Of a stretch of DNA of 64,000 bases, positions 1-9,152 are shown in pieces. The translations under genes and the position numbers were made by a program. The DNA is from Paludibacteraceae bacterium (GTDB lineage Bacteria > Bacteroidota > Bacteroidia > Bacteroidales > Paludibacteraceae). How positions within the stretch are numbered: position 1 is the first letter of the stretch; each line of letters begins with the position of its first letter. The stretch spans positions 31,089-95,088 of the forward strand of contig JAFXPY010000002.1 in the NCBI GenBank assembly GCA_017527495.1. The letters run 5' to 3'. The notes beneath the pieces are model-generated. The model was given only the letters and a program-made list of their open reading frames with translations. It was not told the origin of the DNA and did not search any database.

Positions 1-1
1 T

Positions 2-1027
2 CAGGTTGTGAGCTTTGATTTGTCCGACACTGCTCTTTCTGCCGAAGAGGTAAAGGCCAAGACGGGTAAAGCTGTAAAGTTGATTTACCCCACGAGCATG
101 AAAAGCAAAATACCCGCAATGGAATGCAATGTTCAAGTAGATGGTTTAGGTCCTTTCAGTGTGGCCGAGGGTAAGCAAGTGATGTTTGCTCCGGGTAATT
201 TGCAGTTCAATGCCGCTCTGGGTACTCATCAATGCGCCGATGGCACCACGCAAAAGGGCACATGGCGTTTTGCCGAACACCAATGGGATTATGTCGGTGA
301 TGCAAGTAATGGTAATGTCTATCACAATGGCACCAAATGCGATAATACCAAAATCTCAGAAACTTACGATGGTTGGATAGATTTGTTTGGTTGGGGTACG
401 AGTGGTTGGAATAGTGGTGCTGTCGCTTATCAACCATGGTCAACAAGCACGAGTGATTCCGACTATTATCCCGGCGGCAATGAAAATAATGACTTTATGG
501 CTGAGTACGCTTATGCCGATTGGGGTGTATATAATCAAATAGGTAGTGATGCTTCGAACGCATGGCGTACATTGACAAGCGATGAATGGTTGTATATATT
601 TCGTGACCGTGCCGGTGCAGAGGAGTTGTTCGGATTAGGTAGCGTTAATGGTGTTAATGGCGTGATAATACTGCCTGATGTATGGAAGACACCGGATGGT
701 TTAAACTTTGTTGCAAGTACTTCTAAGGGTTTGATGTGGATGAATAACTATTATACTATTCCGGGTGTTGATTGTTTCTCTCATAACACCTATACCTCTG
801 AGCAGTGGAAGCAGATGGAGACTCATGGTGCGGTGTTCTTGCCTGCTGCCGGTCGTCGCAATGGCACCTATATACTCAATGCCGGTTCGTATGGCTACTT
901 GTGGTCCGCTTCAAAATACGATGCCGTCTATTCTAAAACTATCTATTTCTATGCCGGCTACCTAAATCCGCAGAACAACTATTATAGAGACAATGGACAT
1001 AGCGTGCGCCTCGTAGCTGATTTATAG
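2..1027 (+). CDS. C-terminal part of a secreted protein with a Bacteroidales lectin-like domain (5' end outside window)
   Basis: The reading frame is open from base 2, so the gene starts before the window; an internal GTG at base 8 is not a credible start. About 340 residues are visible. From roughly residue 55 onward they form one domain with landmarks FAPGNLQF, DLFGWGT, WRTLTSDEW, GVNGVIILPD, GAVFLPAAG, GYLWSAS and a terminal VRLV. The same landmarks in the same order occur inside the giant T9SS protein at 44412-49127. The family resembles the widespread Bacteroidetes FISUMP/C-type-lectin-like surface domains; that assignment is from memory. The last 45 residues are rich in Tyr, Asn and Ser, as in ligand-binding variable loops. 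Function is unknown; extracellular binding is an inference. The gene ends with VRLVADL, without a T9SS-type tail. Confidence 0.75.
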   Translation, partial: QVVSFDLSDTALSAEEVKAKTGKAVKLIYPTSMKSKIPAMECNVQVDGLGPFSVAEGKQVMFAPGNLQFNAALGTHQCADGTTQKGTWRFAEHQWDYVGDASNGNVYHNGTKCDNTKISETYDGWIDLFGWGTSGWNSGAVAYQPWSTSTSDSDYYPGGNENNDFMAEYAYADWGVYNQIGSDASNAWRTLTSDEWLYIFRDRAGAEELFGLGSVNGVNGVIILPDVWKTPDGLNFVASTSKGLMWMNNYYTIPGVDCFSHNTYTSEQWKQMETHGAVFLPAAGRRNGTYILNAGSYGYLWSASKYDAVYSKTIYFYAGYLNPQNNYYRDNGHSVRLVADL

Positions 1028-1040
1028 AATAAAAGACACT

Positions 1041-1105
1041 ATTAGACCGCATTGCTGTTTCCATTGGGCTTTTTCAAATCTTCAAATCTTCAAATCCTCA
1101 AATCT
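1041..1105. repeat. Low-complexity spacer: TTAGACCGC word plus 8-bp tandem repeat
   Basis: Just after the stop of the first gene there is a TTAGACCGCATTGCTGT word, related to words at 35283, 35306 and 41432. It is followed by four units of an 8-base repeat (CAAATCTT and variants, about 1074-1105) that runs up to the stop codon of the AraC gene. A similar 8-base run occurs at 41530-41560. Confidence 0.6.
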
Positions 1106-1940
1106 ATCCATTCCGATATGTTTTGGGGCTTACGCCGACATGTGTTTTGAAGTATTTGTTGAAAAACATCACATTGTCGAAACCGAGTGATACTGCAATT
1201 TCTTTCACCGGTGTGTCAGTTAGTTTCAATTGCGATTTAGCATCGGTAAGTATCGTTTCGGCGATAAAGAATGCTGCTGTTTTGCCTGTAACATCTTTTA
1301 TAGTTGAACAAAGGTGTGGCAGTGTTACGTGCAGTCGGTCGGCATAATAAGAGAGCTGGTGTTCTCTCTGATAGTTGGCGGCAACGAGATCAGAGAATTG
1401 TTGTGTAAGTTCTTGTTTGCGTGAGTGTGTGCGGTTTTGAGGTTGGTTGTCGCTTGCAAAATCTGATATGAGTTGCTGGATTATGTTGTACACCTGTACC
1501 ATGATGGGCAGTGTCAGCATTGATGGCTCGCAATTTGACGCATCCATCATAAGGTCAATCATTGATTTGATTACTTTTTTTCTGTCGTCAGGAAGTGAAA
1601 AATATGGTTGACGTAACTTCAATGAGTGCAAATTCATTTTGTTGCCATACACTTGTTTGTCCATAAATGAGGCAGAGAAACCTATGTAATAGACAAGTGC
1701 GTCTTCTGAAAATTCGTGAATGAGCAGAAACGCCCCCGGTTGCACAACAATAGCATCACCTTCTTTGAATTTGTATTTTTCGATATTGATGGTGGCTTCT
1801 GCATGTCCGCTAACCATATAGGCGAACACACCGCATTTTATTTTGCATGGAAAACGGCCGTATTGGTTGAGTATTTTGCCTGTCGCATCACCAATTAGAT
1901 AATCAACAGGAAAATCAAGTAGAGGTATAGATGATTGCAT
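1104..1940 (-). CDS. AraC-family transcriptional regulator
   Basis: 278 residues. The N-terminal ~150 residues look like an AraC-type cupin sensor (short beta-strand segments such as GDAIVVQPGAFLLI). The C-terminal ~100 residues are a double helix-turn-helix with the family signature IAVSLGFDNVMFFNKYFK followed by GVSPKTYR. Such proteins bind DNA next to the promoters they control. No target operon is obvious: both neighbours on this strand have their own context, and the surface-protein gene to the left is convergent. The gene has its own promoter (1981-2012) and an inverted repeat between promoter and start that may serve autoregulation. Ligand unknown. Confidence 0.9.
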   Translation of the reverse strand: MQSSIPLLDFPVDYLIGDATGKILNQYGRFPCKIKCGVFAYMVSGHAEATINIEKYKFKEGDAIVVQPGAFLLIHEFSEDALVYYIGFSASFMDKQVYGNKMNLHSLKLRQPYFSLPDDRKKVIKSMIDLMMDASNCEPSMLTLPIMVQVYNIIQQLISDFASDNQPQNRTHSRKQELTQQFSDLVAANYQREHQLSYYADRLHVTLPHLCSTIKDVTGKTAAFFIAETILTDAKSQLKLTDTPVKEIAVSLGFDNVMFFNKYFKTHVGVSPKTYRNG

Positions 1941-1945
1941 AAAAA

Positions 1946-1990
1946 AGTATCTTTACAATGTGACTGAAAAAATTACTTTGCAAAGATACT
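1946..1990. promoter_or_regulatory. Inverted repeat in AraC promoter (possible operator)
   Basis: AGTATCTTT at 1946-1954 is the exact reverse complement of AAAGATACT at 1982-1990, with 27 bases between. The right arm overlaps the -7 box and the left arm lies just upstream of the AraC start codon. The geometry would suit autorepression; that role is inferred. Confidence 0.4.
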
Positions 1991-2012
1991 AATTTTGTTC
2001 TAAAATTACAAA
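1981..2012 (-). promoter_or_regulatory. Promoter of the AraC gene
   Basis: Reading on the minus strand: TTTG (2009-2012), 20 bases, TATCTTTG (1981-1988). This fits the Bacteroidota primary sigma consensus TTTG / TAnnTTTG. Confidence 0.65.
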
Positions 2013-2075
2013 TTATCTTAAAAAAATAGCTGTTTTTAGTTCGAAAAAAAACTGTTTTGTTGCTTATAATGAAAA

Positions 2076-5012
2076 TTATTGTAATATTTTTATGCACGCA
2101 TGGTTTTTGAATCCGTCAATAGTGATTTGTATATCGTTGTTGAGTCTGACATGTCGGACAAGTTCTGTTTCTTCCAGTGCAGGTAGTTCATTGAGTTGTT
2201 GCTCGTTGTAAGTCTCGTTTGGTCTGCTGTATGGGTCAACATTGATATATCCTACGTTGAATGATGTCATGTTTTGGAAAAAGTGTGAGCCCTGACTCGG
2301 GTCTGTTCTGAACCTTTCCAAGCTGCACTCTACGATGGCTTTTGCCTCGCTTATGTCGCTCCATTTGACAGGGACGCCAAGTGTCGGAATCGTTGAGCCC
2401 CAGCGACCAAAACCAATAAGCACATAGCTCTTTTGTTGTTCGCGCATCTTAGAGTTCCATTCTCGTAATGTGTTTGCAATCTCCTCTGTCTTGAGTATGT
2501 CAAATGTTGATTGCTTTAGGTAGATGATATCTCTGACACCTTTCGTTTGACCTGTTCCGAGTGCGCTATCTGACACTATGAGCGGGTTGGTTTGGTCTAT
2601 AGTGTTCCAATCGACTTCGGCATTGAGACTGTCTGCCGAGATAGGTCTGATTTGCAAAACATTGAATATCGCGGGTTCGGCTTTAAGATTGGCTGCAAAC
2701 TCTATTTCTACCGGACATTTCATTTCTTCTTGCGCTATGTTGAGCAGTCGCTCGATGATTTTAGCAAGAGGGAAGGTGTTGAATTTCAGGACAGGTGCAA
2801 AAGTGATGAACCGTGGACCTTTGGGATAGCAGGAATCAACTATACGCTGATTTTCGTAATCGTAGGTTGAAGCAATGAGTTTGAGCGAGTCGAATTGCTC
2901 ACATTCATGTATGCCTAATCGTGTAAGATTAACGGCATCATCAACTGAGGTCTTGAATCTGTCGGGCTGCATAGAAAGAGCCAGTATGGTCTTTTGCGTC
3001 TCGCCCATAACTTGTTCAGGTGTTGAAGTCTGCATTGTGTGTTTCGGGAACTTGGGTGAGAAGCGTAGTACTTGTTCACCTTCGACGACAACTTTTCCAA
3101 GGCCATAGGCTATTTTCACTATTCCGTCCTCTGCTTTCTCGTGCCCGACGGGATAGAAATTAATGCTCCTTGCAACACCGGATATCGTGGGGAAAAAATA
3201 TCCGTTTTCTTCTGCTCCGCAAACTTCTTGAAGCACTATTGCCATCTTCTCTTCAGAGATAACATTGGCTGTTGATGTTATGTAACCACGTGCAGCGGCA
3301 AAATACACGGCGGCATAGACGCTTTTTATCGCTTTACCGAGGAGGCGGAGTTGTTGGTCTTCATTCTCAGTGCATGGCACCATATAGGTGGAATATACTC
3401 CGGCAAAGGGTTGATAGTAGGAGTCTTCAAGCTTGCTTGACGAGCGTACTGCCAATGGACGATGGCTCACACGTATAAAATGGCGAAGAGCGTCGTTTAG
3501 GTCTTGTGGCAGTGTTGAGGCTACAAATTCTGAAAGAATCTCTTCGTCTGATAGGTCTGATTCAATGACATATTGCAACCCGTTGTCGTAGATAAAACGG
3601 TCGAAAAACTCAGTGGTGATGACCATAGTGCGCGGCACAAGGACTCTTACGTCTTGCCACTCGTCATAGAGATTGTATTTTTGCAGGATGTGGTTCAAAA
3701 AAGCGAGTCCGCGTGCCTTGCCTCCCAATGAGCTTGAACCTAATCGTGAGAACCAAATAGTGTCGTTGAATGTATCAGGATTATATTTTGCCACAACACC
3801 TTGCGCTTGGTTGATGCGGTAGTCGTGGATGAGGCGTATGTTGTTCTGGCGTATGTTTTCAATGTCGTCGTCGTCTCTTATCTTGAGTTTGTTGACTTCT
3901 TTGCCCACGGCGAATAATCCTCTTGCAAAAAGCCATTTGCTCAGATAGTTGTTGTCGGACAAACGTCTGAAAGCTTTGGCAGGGATAGTTGATATAATAC
4001 GTTCGAAACCTTCGAGGTCGTTGGCTCTTGCTATTTCGCGTCCGCTTTCAGGGTCAATGGCGACGAAGTCGCCGAAACCAAATTCGCGTCCGATATAGTC
4101 GCTAAGTTGCTGGGTAAGTGTTTTGCTCGATTTAAGGATAAAACCGAAACCTAAATTATGAGCATTTTCACGCATAGATTCTTGCGATGATTGCATCAAA
4201 ACAGGCATTGTCGGAATGTCTTGTCGGATGAGTTGGCAGAGGTCGAATCCGGCATCGAGTTTTTCTGTCTCGGGTGCATCGTTTTTGTGGATTACGAAGC
4301 CTATGTCTGATATTACGCCTATAATGTTTTTGCTGTATTTTTTGTAGATGTTGAGTGCTTCATCGTAACATGTTGCCATGAGTACTTTTGGGCGCGAGCG
4401 TTTGCGCAGAATTTGCTGTTTTTCGTTCAAAGCGTCACGAATGGCGATGCTGTTTTGTTGGAGCACAAGTTTGTACAAGAGTGGCAAATAGGTAGAATAA
4501 TAACGCACAGAGTCTTCAACGAGGAGTATAGCGCGCACACCTTCGGTGAGAATGTCGTGTTGTGCATTGAGCTTGTCCTCAAGAAGTTTTATTATGGCGA
4601 TGATGAGGTCGGTAGAGTTGTTCCAACAGAAGATATAATCAATATCATTATCTTTTGATTTGCTGAACTGTTCGTATATTGTTTTTGAAAACGACGATAG
4701 CAGAACAATAGGGGTCTTTGCATTGATTTGCTTCATGTCGTGTGCAAAGGTGAATGTGTCGTCGAGTGCGGCATTGTGCATCACTATGACAAGGTCGAAC
4801 ATTTCGCCGTTTTGCACAAGTTGCAGTGCGTCATCTTTTGTTTCAGTGCGCACAATTGCCGGAGGGTTGCTCAAGTTGAGCTCGGCATATTCTTGTGCTA
4901 TTTGTACGTCAATGCGTCCGTCTTCTTCGAGGGCGAAGCTGTCGTAATTATTGCAGACTAAAAGAATTCGTTTGATTCTTATAGCCATGAGTCTTGTCAG
5001 GTCGGTTGTCAT
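2076..5012 (-). CDS. Receiver-like plus PEP/pyruvate-binding (PPDK N-terminal) protein
   Basis: 978 residues. Residues ~15-140 look like a response-regulator fold, but the usual phospho-Asp strand reads FDLVIVMHN with Met in place of Asp. Residues ~160-310 are a second receiver with LLVEDS and an Asp in VISDIGF. From ~430 onward is an ATP-grasp PEP/pyruvate-binding domain as in PEP synthase and pyruvate phosphate dikinase (GSSSLGGKARG, LAVRSSSKLEDS). The swivelling phospho-His domain and the C-terminal PEP-utilising barrel are not evident, so a complete PEP synthase reaction is doubtful. Similar proteins are annotated in Bacteroides as phosphoenolpyruvate synthase. It lies 16 bases after gdhA and is probably co-transcribed with it, which suggests a carbon/nitrogen signalling role (inference). 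Start is either 5012 or the Met at 4988. Confidence 0.8.
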   Translation of the reverse strand: MTTDLTRLMAIRIKRILLVCNNYDSFALEEDGRIDVQIAQEYAELNLSNPPAIVRTETKDDALQLVQNGEMFDLVIVMHNAALDDTFTFAHDMKQINAKTPIVLLSSFSKTIYEQFSKSKDNDIDYIFCWNNSTDLIIAIIKLLEDKLNAQHDILTEGVRAILLVEDSVRYYSTYLPLLYKLVLQQNSIAIRDALNEKQQILRKRSRPKVLMATCYDEALNIYKKYSKNIIGVISDIGFVIHKNDAPETEKLDAGFDLCQLIRQDIPTMPVLMQSSQESMRENAHNLGFGFILKSSKTLTQQLSDYIGREFGFGDFVAIDPESGREIARANDLEGFERIISTIPAKAFRRLSDNNYLSKWLFARGLFAVGKEVNKLKIRDDDDIENIRQNNIRLIHDYRINQAQGVVAKYNPDTFNDTIWFSRLGSSSLGGKARGLAFLNHILQKYNLYDEWQDVRVLVPRTMVITTEFFDRFIYDNGLQYVIESDLSDEEILSEFVASTLPQDLNDALRHFIRVSHRPLAVRSSSKLEDSYYQPFAGVYSTYMVPCTENEDQQLRLLGKAIKSVYAAVYFAAARGYITSTANVISEEKMAIVLQEVCGAEENGYFFPTISGVARSINFYPVGHEKAEDGIVKIAYGLGKVVVEGEQVLRFSPKFPKHTMQTSTPEQVMGETQKTILALSMQPDRFKTSVDDAVNLTRLGIHECEQFDSLKLIASTYDYENQRIVDSCYPKGPRFITFAPVLKFNTFPLAKIIERLLNIAQEEMKCPVEIEFAANLKAEPAIFNVLQIRPISADSLNAEVDWNTIDQTNPLIVSDSALGTGQTKGVRDIIYLKQSTFDILKTEEIANTLREWNSKMREQQKSYVLIGFGRWGSTIPTLGVPVKWSDISEAKAIVECSLERFRTDPSQGSHFFQNMTSFNVGYINVDPYSRPNETYNEQQLNELPALEETELVRHVRLNNDIQITIDGFKNHACIKILQ

Positions 5013-5028
5013 AGTTGTTGGATTTTTT

Positions 5029-6387
5029 CTACACGACGCCTTGCTCTACCATTGCGTTGGCTACTTTGATAAATCCTGCAATATTTGCACCTTTAACATA
5101 GTTGATATAACCGTCGTCTTGTGTGCCGTATTTGAGGCATGCTTCATGTATGTCTGCCATAATGCGATGTAGGTGTTGGTCCACTTCTTCTGCTGTCCAG
5201 CGCTGGCGTATTGAGTTTTGTGTCATCTCCAGACCGCTTGTTGCCACGCCTCCTGCGTTACTTGCTTTTCCGGGACTGTAGAGTATTCTTGCATTTTGGA
5301 AAATGGCTATTGCCTCTGGTGTTGATGGCATGTTGGCACCTTCTGCAACGCAGTAGCAACCATTATCAATGAGGTGTTGTGCGTCGTCTTTTTCTATCTC
5401 ATTTTGTGTTGCGCAAGGCAAAGCTATGTCACATTTGATGCGCCAAGGGCGTTCGCCGGCAAAATATTGAGCTTGAGGATATTTTTTGACATATTCGCTT
5501 ATGCGTCCGCGTCGGATATTTTTGAGTTCAAAGACAAAATTGAGTTTTTCCTCGGTAAGTCCTTCCGCGTCGTACATGAATCCATCGCTATCAGATAGTG
5601 TTACCACTTTTGCTCCTAATCGCATTGCTTTCTGAGCTGCATATTGTGCCACATTACCGGCTCCGGAGATACATACTGTTTGTCCTTCAAATGTTTTGTT
5701 TTGTGTGGCAAGCATGGCCTGTGTGAAATAGCAGAGTCCGTAGCCTGTTGCTTCAGGACGCAGACGGCTGCCGCCCCAGTATTGACCTTTGCCGGTCAGT
5801 GTGCCGGTGAATTCATCGCGCAAGCGCTTGTATTGACCGAACATATAGCCTATTTCACGTCCGCCAACGCCAATATCGCCGGCAGGAACATCAGTGTCTT
5901 GCCCTATGTGTCGTTGGAGTTCGGTCATGAAACTTTGGCAGAAACGCATCACCTCGGCGTCTGATTTGCCACGTGGCGAGAAGTCGCTTCCTCCTTTGGC
6001 TCCGCCCATAGGTAAGGTGGTCAGGCTGTTTTTGAAGGTTTGCTCGAAGGCAAGGAACTTCATTATGCTGAGGTTGACGCTTGCGTGAAAACGTATGCCG
6101 CCTTTGTACGGACCGATGGCTGAATTCATCTGCACGCGGTAGCCTCGATTGATTTGTATCTCGCCTTGGTCGTCAACCCATGGAACGCGAAACATAATGA
6201 CGCGCTCGGGCTCAACAATGCGTTCAAGAACCTTCTGTTCGCGCAAATAAGGGTATTGCATAATATAAGGCGCAACACTCTCAACAACTTCTCTAACTGC
6301 TTGATGAAACTCTTTCTCGTTCGGATTTTTTCGTTCCAATTCCGACATGAATGAGTCGATATATTGGCGTGTTTGTTTGTCTATCAT
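5029..6387 (-). CDS. gdhA: Glutamate dehydrogenase (hexameric, probably NADP-specific)
   Basis: 452 residues, full length for the hexameric bacterial class. It interconverts 2-oxoglutarate plus ammonium and L-glutamate in the cytoplasm, a main ammonium-assimilation route in gut Bacteroidales. Visible signatures: PYKGGIRFH (substrate site), PMGGAKGGSDF with the catalytic lysine region, DVPAGDIGVGGREIGYM, and a Rossmann motif SGAGNVAQYAA for the coenzyme. NADP preference is inferred from overall similarity to E. coli-type GdhA, not from a diagnostic residue. It is the first gene of a likely two-gene unit with the PEP/pyruvate-binding protein. No clear TAnnTTTG promoter was found in the 90 bases upstream. 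Confidence 0.95.
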   Translation of the reverse strand: MIDKQTRQYIDSFMSELERKNPNEKEFHQAVREVVESVAPYIMQYPYLREQKVLERIVEPERVIMFRVPWVDDQGEIQINRGYRVQMNSAIGPYKGGIRFHASVNLSIMKFLAFEQTFKNSLTTLPMGGAKGGSDFSPRGKSDAEVMRFCQSFMTELQRHIGQDTDVPAGDIGVGGREIGYMFGQYKRLRDEFTGTLTGKGQYWGGSRLRPEATGYGLCYFTQAMLATQNKTFEGQTVCISGAGNVAQYAAQKAMRLGAKVVTLSDSDGFMYDAEGLTEEKLNFVFELKNIRRGRISEYVKKYPQAQYFAGERPWRIKCDIALPCATQNEIEKDDAQHLIDNGCYCVAEGANMPSTPEAIAIFQNARILYSPGKASNAGGVATSGLEMTQNSIRQRWTAEEVDQHLHRIMADIHEACLKYGTQDDGYINYVKGANIAGFIKVANAMVEQGVV

Positions 6388-6477
6388 AATGTTGTTTACT
6401 TAGATATTAGATCACTTACTTCGTTCGCTGTTGGAGGAAGGAAATTGGCAATCTAATTTATTCGCATATTTACTTTT

Positions 6478-7176
6478 TTATATATAGCCATTTTCAAGAA
6501 ATGAGTACATCTTGTCATGTGCTACAATAATATGGTCAAGAAGCCTGATGTCAAGTAGTTTACAGGCATCATTGATTTTTTTTGTCAGATTGATGTCTTC
6601 TTTTGATGGGGTGGGGTTGCCTGAGGGGTGATTATGAGCCAGAAACATGCCTGTTGCTTGCACCTGCAAAGCATATCCCATAACAACTCTTACATCTACA
6701 ACACTTGCGGTCAGTCCGCCTTTACTTATACAACGTTTGTCTATAACACAATTCTTTTTGTCGAGCAACAGAATCCACACTTCTTCGTGTTTGAGGTGGC
6801 AGAGCATCGGTTGGAGAATATTGAAGGCTTCTTGTGGTGAAGTGATGCTTTTTTTGTTTTCCCATTCCTGTATAGAACGGCGTTTGCCGAGTTCTATTGC
6901 TGCAAGAATGGTTATTGCTTTAACTTCTCCTATCCCCTCAGATTCGGATAGTTTTTCAACGCTCAGTTGGGCTATTTTGTTGAGGTCGTTGTCGTATCTG
7001 GCTAAAAGCCGTTTGCAACATTCGAGTACATCAATATTTTTAACTCCTGTTCTAACCAAGATGGCAAGCAACTCAGCATTACTCAAAGACTGGGCTCCTT
7101 TTTTGTGCAGTTTCTCTCGTGGTTGGTCGTCTGAAGCCCAATCTTTCACTGTGATATGTCGGTCGTCATCTATCAC
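6478..7176 (-). CDS. radC: RadC family JAB/MPN-domain protein
   Basis: 232 residues. N-terminal helix-hairpin-helix region ([19 protein letters not shown]) and C-terminal MPN/JAB domain with the metal motif [17 protein letters not shown] (His-x-His ... Asp). RadC proteins are widespread; their once-assumed role in DNA repair is unproven. The ATG overlaps the clpX stop by 4 bases, so it is translationally coupled to the last gene of the tig-clpP-clpX unit. Confidence 0.93.
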   Translation of the reverse strand: MIDDDRHITVKDWASDDQPREKLHKKGAQSLSNAELLAILVRTGVKNIDVLECCKRLLARYDNDLNKIAQLSVEKLSESEGIGEVKAITILAAIELGKRRSIQEWENKKSITSPQEAFNILQPMLCHLKHEEVWILLLDKKNCVIDKRCISKGGLTASVVDVRVVMGYALQVQATGMFLAHNHPSGNPTPSKEDINLTKKINDACKLLDIRLLDHIIVAHDKMYSFLENGYI

Positions 7177-8468
7177 GCAAGTGCTTCTTCAGGTGTGTTG
7201 TCGAGTTGTTTTTTTGCGTAGTCGTAGGTGATAACCAAATCAGTTTGTTTCAACGAAGGTGCGTCAAACATTATGTCGGTCATAACCTTTTCTGTCAGAG
7301 CTCTAAGCCCGCGTGCTCCAAGTTTGGACGAAATGGCTTTGTCAACAATATAATCGAGAGCCTTATCCTCAAATTTGAGTTCTATGCCGTCAAGTTGGAG
7401 TAGGCGTGTATATTGTTTGATTAGAGCATTTTTAGGTTCTGTCAGAATAGTGCGTAATGCTTTTCTGTCGAGTTGTTCGAGATGACATAACACAGGCACA
7501 CGCCCTACAATCTCAGGAATCAAGCCGTATGATTTGAGGTCTTGCGGCGAGATGTAATCAAGCAGGTTGTTGCGGTCGATATGCTTAGTTGTCTCACTTG
7601 TATCGTACCCTACAACGCGTGTGTTAAGTCGTTGAGCGATGCGTTTCTCTATTCCATCGAAAGCACCTCCGCAAATGAACAATATGTTTTGAGTATTGAC
7701 AGGGATAAGCCTTTGTTCGGGGTGTTTTCTGCCTCCGTATGGAGGTACATTGACTATAGTGCCTTCAAGTAGTTTGAGAAGTGCCTGCTGTACGCCTTCG
7801 CCTGATACATCGCGAGTTATAGAAGGGTTGTCCGATTTGCGGGCAATCTTGTCTATCTCGTCAATAAATACAATACCTTTTTCTGCTTGTTTGGCGTCGT
7901 AATCACATTCTTGCAACAGACGCGAGAGAATTGACTCAACATCCTCACCGACATAACCTGCTTCGGTCAGCACCGTGGCGTCAACGATAGTGAAAGGAAC
8001 GGAAAGCAAACGAGCAATAGATTTGGCAAGCAGTGTTTTCCCTGTACCTGTCGGACCAACCATGATGATGTTTGATTTTTCAATCTCTACATCTGTCATT
8101 TGTGCGTTGTGTGCAAGGCGTTTATAGTGGTTATATACCGCCACAGAAAGTACGCGTTTGGCCTGGTCTTGCCCTATAACATATTGATCAAGAAATTTTT
8201 TTATTTCCTGCGGCTTTGGGATGGCATTTTCTTGCTGTGCTTTTTTAGGTTTGGTGGGTTGAATGACCGGTTGAGCCTGTGCCTGTTGTTTTTTGGGCTT
8301 TTGTGGTTCGGGATAGTCTTGTTGGAATCTTTCTTGAAGGAGTTGATCAAGCGACATAATGCAGTCAGTACAGATATGGGCGTATCCGTCCATACCAGGT
8401 ACTAACATTGCTTGTGATTCATCGCGGCCACAGAAAGAGCAGTATCTGAGTCTGTTGTTTTTGCTCAT
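7173..8468 (-). CDS. clpX: ATP-dependent Clp protease ATP-binding subunit ClpX
   Basis: 431 residues. AAA+ unfoldase that recognises tagged or damaged proteins and feeds them to ClpP. Zinc-binding domain with Cys10, Cys13, Cys33 and Cys36; Walker A GPTGTGKT near residue 140; pore motif GYVGEDVE; Walker [10 protein letters not shown] Gln/Pro/Lys-rich linker of about 40 residues joins the zinc and AAA+ domains. Starts directly after clpP (no spacer) and overlaps radC by 4 bases. Confidence 0.97.
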   Translation of the reverse strand: MSKNNRLRYCSFCGRDESQAMLVPGMDGYAHICTDCIMSLDQLLQERFQQDYPEPQKPKKQQAQAQPVIQPTKPKKAQQENAIPKPQEIKKFLDQYVIGQDQAKRVLSVAVYNHYKRLAHNAQMTDVEIEKSNIIMVGPTGTGKTLLAKSIARLLSVPFTIVDATVLTEAGYVGEDVESILSRLLQECDYDAKQAEKGIVFIDEIDKIARKSDNPSITRDVSGEGVQQALLKLLEGTIVNVPPYGGRKHPEQRLIPVNTQNILFICGGAFDGIEKRIAQRLNTRVVGYDTSETTKHIDRNNLLDYISPQDLKSYGLIPEIVGRVPVLCHLEQLDRKALRTILTEPKNALIKQYTRLLQLDGIELKFEDKALDYIVDKAISSKLGARGLRALTEKVMTDIMFDAPSLKQTDLVITYDYAKKQLDNTPEEALA

Positions 8469-9146
8469 TTATTTTTTGTTATATACTTTGTCTATCATTC
8501 CGTATTCTGCTGCTTCTTGGGCTGTCATCCAGTAGTCGCGGTCGGAATCTTTTTGTATTTTTTCGAGTGTGTTGCCTGAGTGGTCGGCTATGATTTGGTA
8601 GAGCTCCTGCTTGAGTTTGAGTATCTCTCGTGCGGTAATCTCAATGTCGCTTGCCTGACCTTGAGCACCTCCCATCGGTTGGTGAATCATGATTCGGCTG
8701 TGTGGCAGAGCGGCGCGTTTGCCCTTCTGCCCGGCAACAAGCAGCACGGCTGCCATAGAGGCTGCCAAACCTGTACAGATAGTTGACACTTCGCTATGAA
8801 CAAATTGCATTGTGTCGTAAATGCCAAGTCCTGCATAGACGGAGCCGCCGGGGCTGTTGAGATAAATAGAGATGTCTTTGTCGGGGTCGGCAGAGTCGAG
8901 ATAGAGCAACTGTGCTTGAACAACATTGGCAGTATAGTCGTTCACCTCTGTGCCGAGGAATATAATGCGGTCCATCATCAAACGAGAGAACACGTCCATT
9001 TGAGTTACATTCATCTGGCGCTCTTCAAGGATTGACGGGTTGATATAACCATAGCCGCTACTCATTTGTGCATCGTGCATAACATTTTCCACGTGCATAG
9101 AGTTGAGTCCGCGGCTAACGGCATATTTCAAAAAATCATTTTGCAT
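8469..9146 (-). CDS. clpP: ATP-dependent Clp protease proteolytic subunit ClpP
   Basis: 225 residues, slightly longer than the ~200-residue norm owing to an N-terminal stretch of about 30 residues. Serine peptidase of the tetradecameric Clp barrel. Catalytic Ser in [11 protein letters not shown], His in [10 protein letters not shown] and Asp in the [10 protein letters not shown] segment are all present. Sits between tig and clpX in the order conserved in many bacteria, six bases after tig. Confidence 0.97.
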   Translation of the reverse strand: MQNDFLKYAVSRGLNSMHVENVMHDAQMSSGYGYINPSILEERQMNVTQMDVFSRLMMDRIIFLGTEVNDYTANVVQAQLLYLDSADPDKDISIYLNSPGGSVYAGLGIYDTMQFVHSEVSTICTGLAASMAAVLLVAGQKGKRAALPHSRIMIHQPMGGAQGQASDIEITAREILKLKQELYQIIADHSGNTLEKIQKDSDRDYWMTAQEAAEYGMIDKVYNKK

Positions 9147-9152
9147 AATCGT

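Noticed and set aside
8..10. GTG start for the first gene
   Set aside because: The frame is open to the window edge and no signal peptide follows; the real start is upstream.
2..1027. Complete diversity-generating retroelement
   Set aside because: No reverse transcriptase, accessory protein or template repeat is seen in the window; kept only as a hypothesis for the target domain.
2076..5012. Canonical PEP synthase (ppsA)
   Set aside because: Receiver domains precede the ATP-grasp part, and the phospho-His and PEP-utiliser motifs are not visible.
6647..7231. 194-codon open frame on the plus strand across radC
   Set aside because: Antisense to the well-supported radC and clpX genes, no recognisable domain; a mirror of codon use in the real genes.
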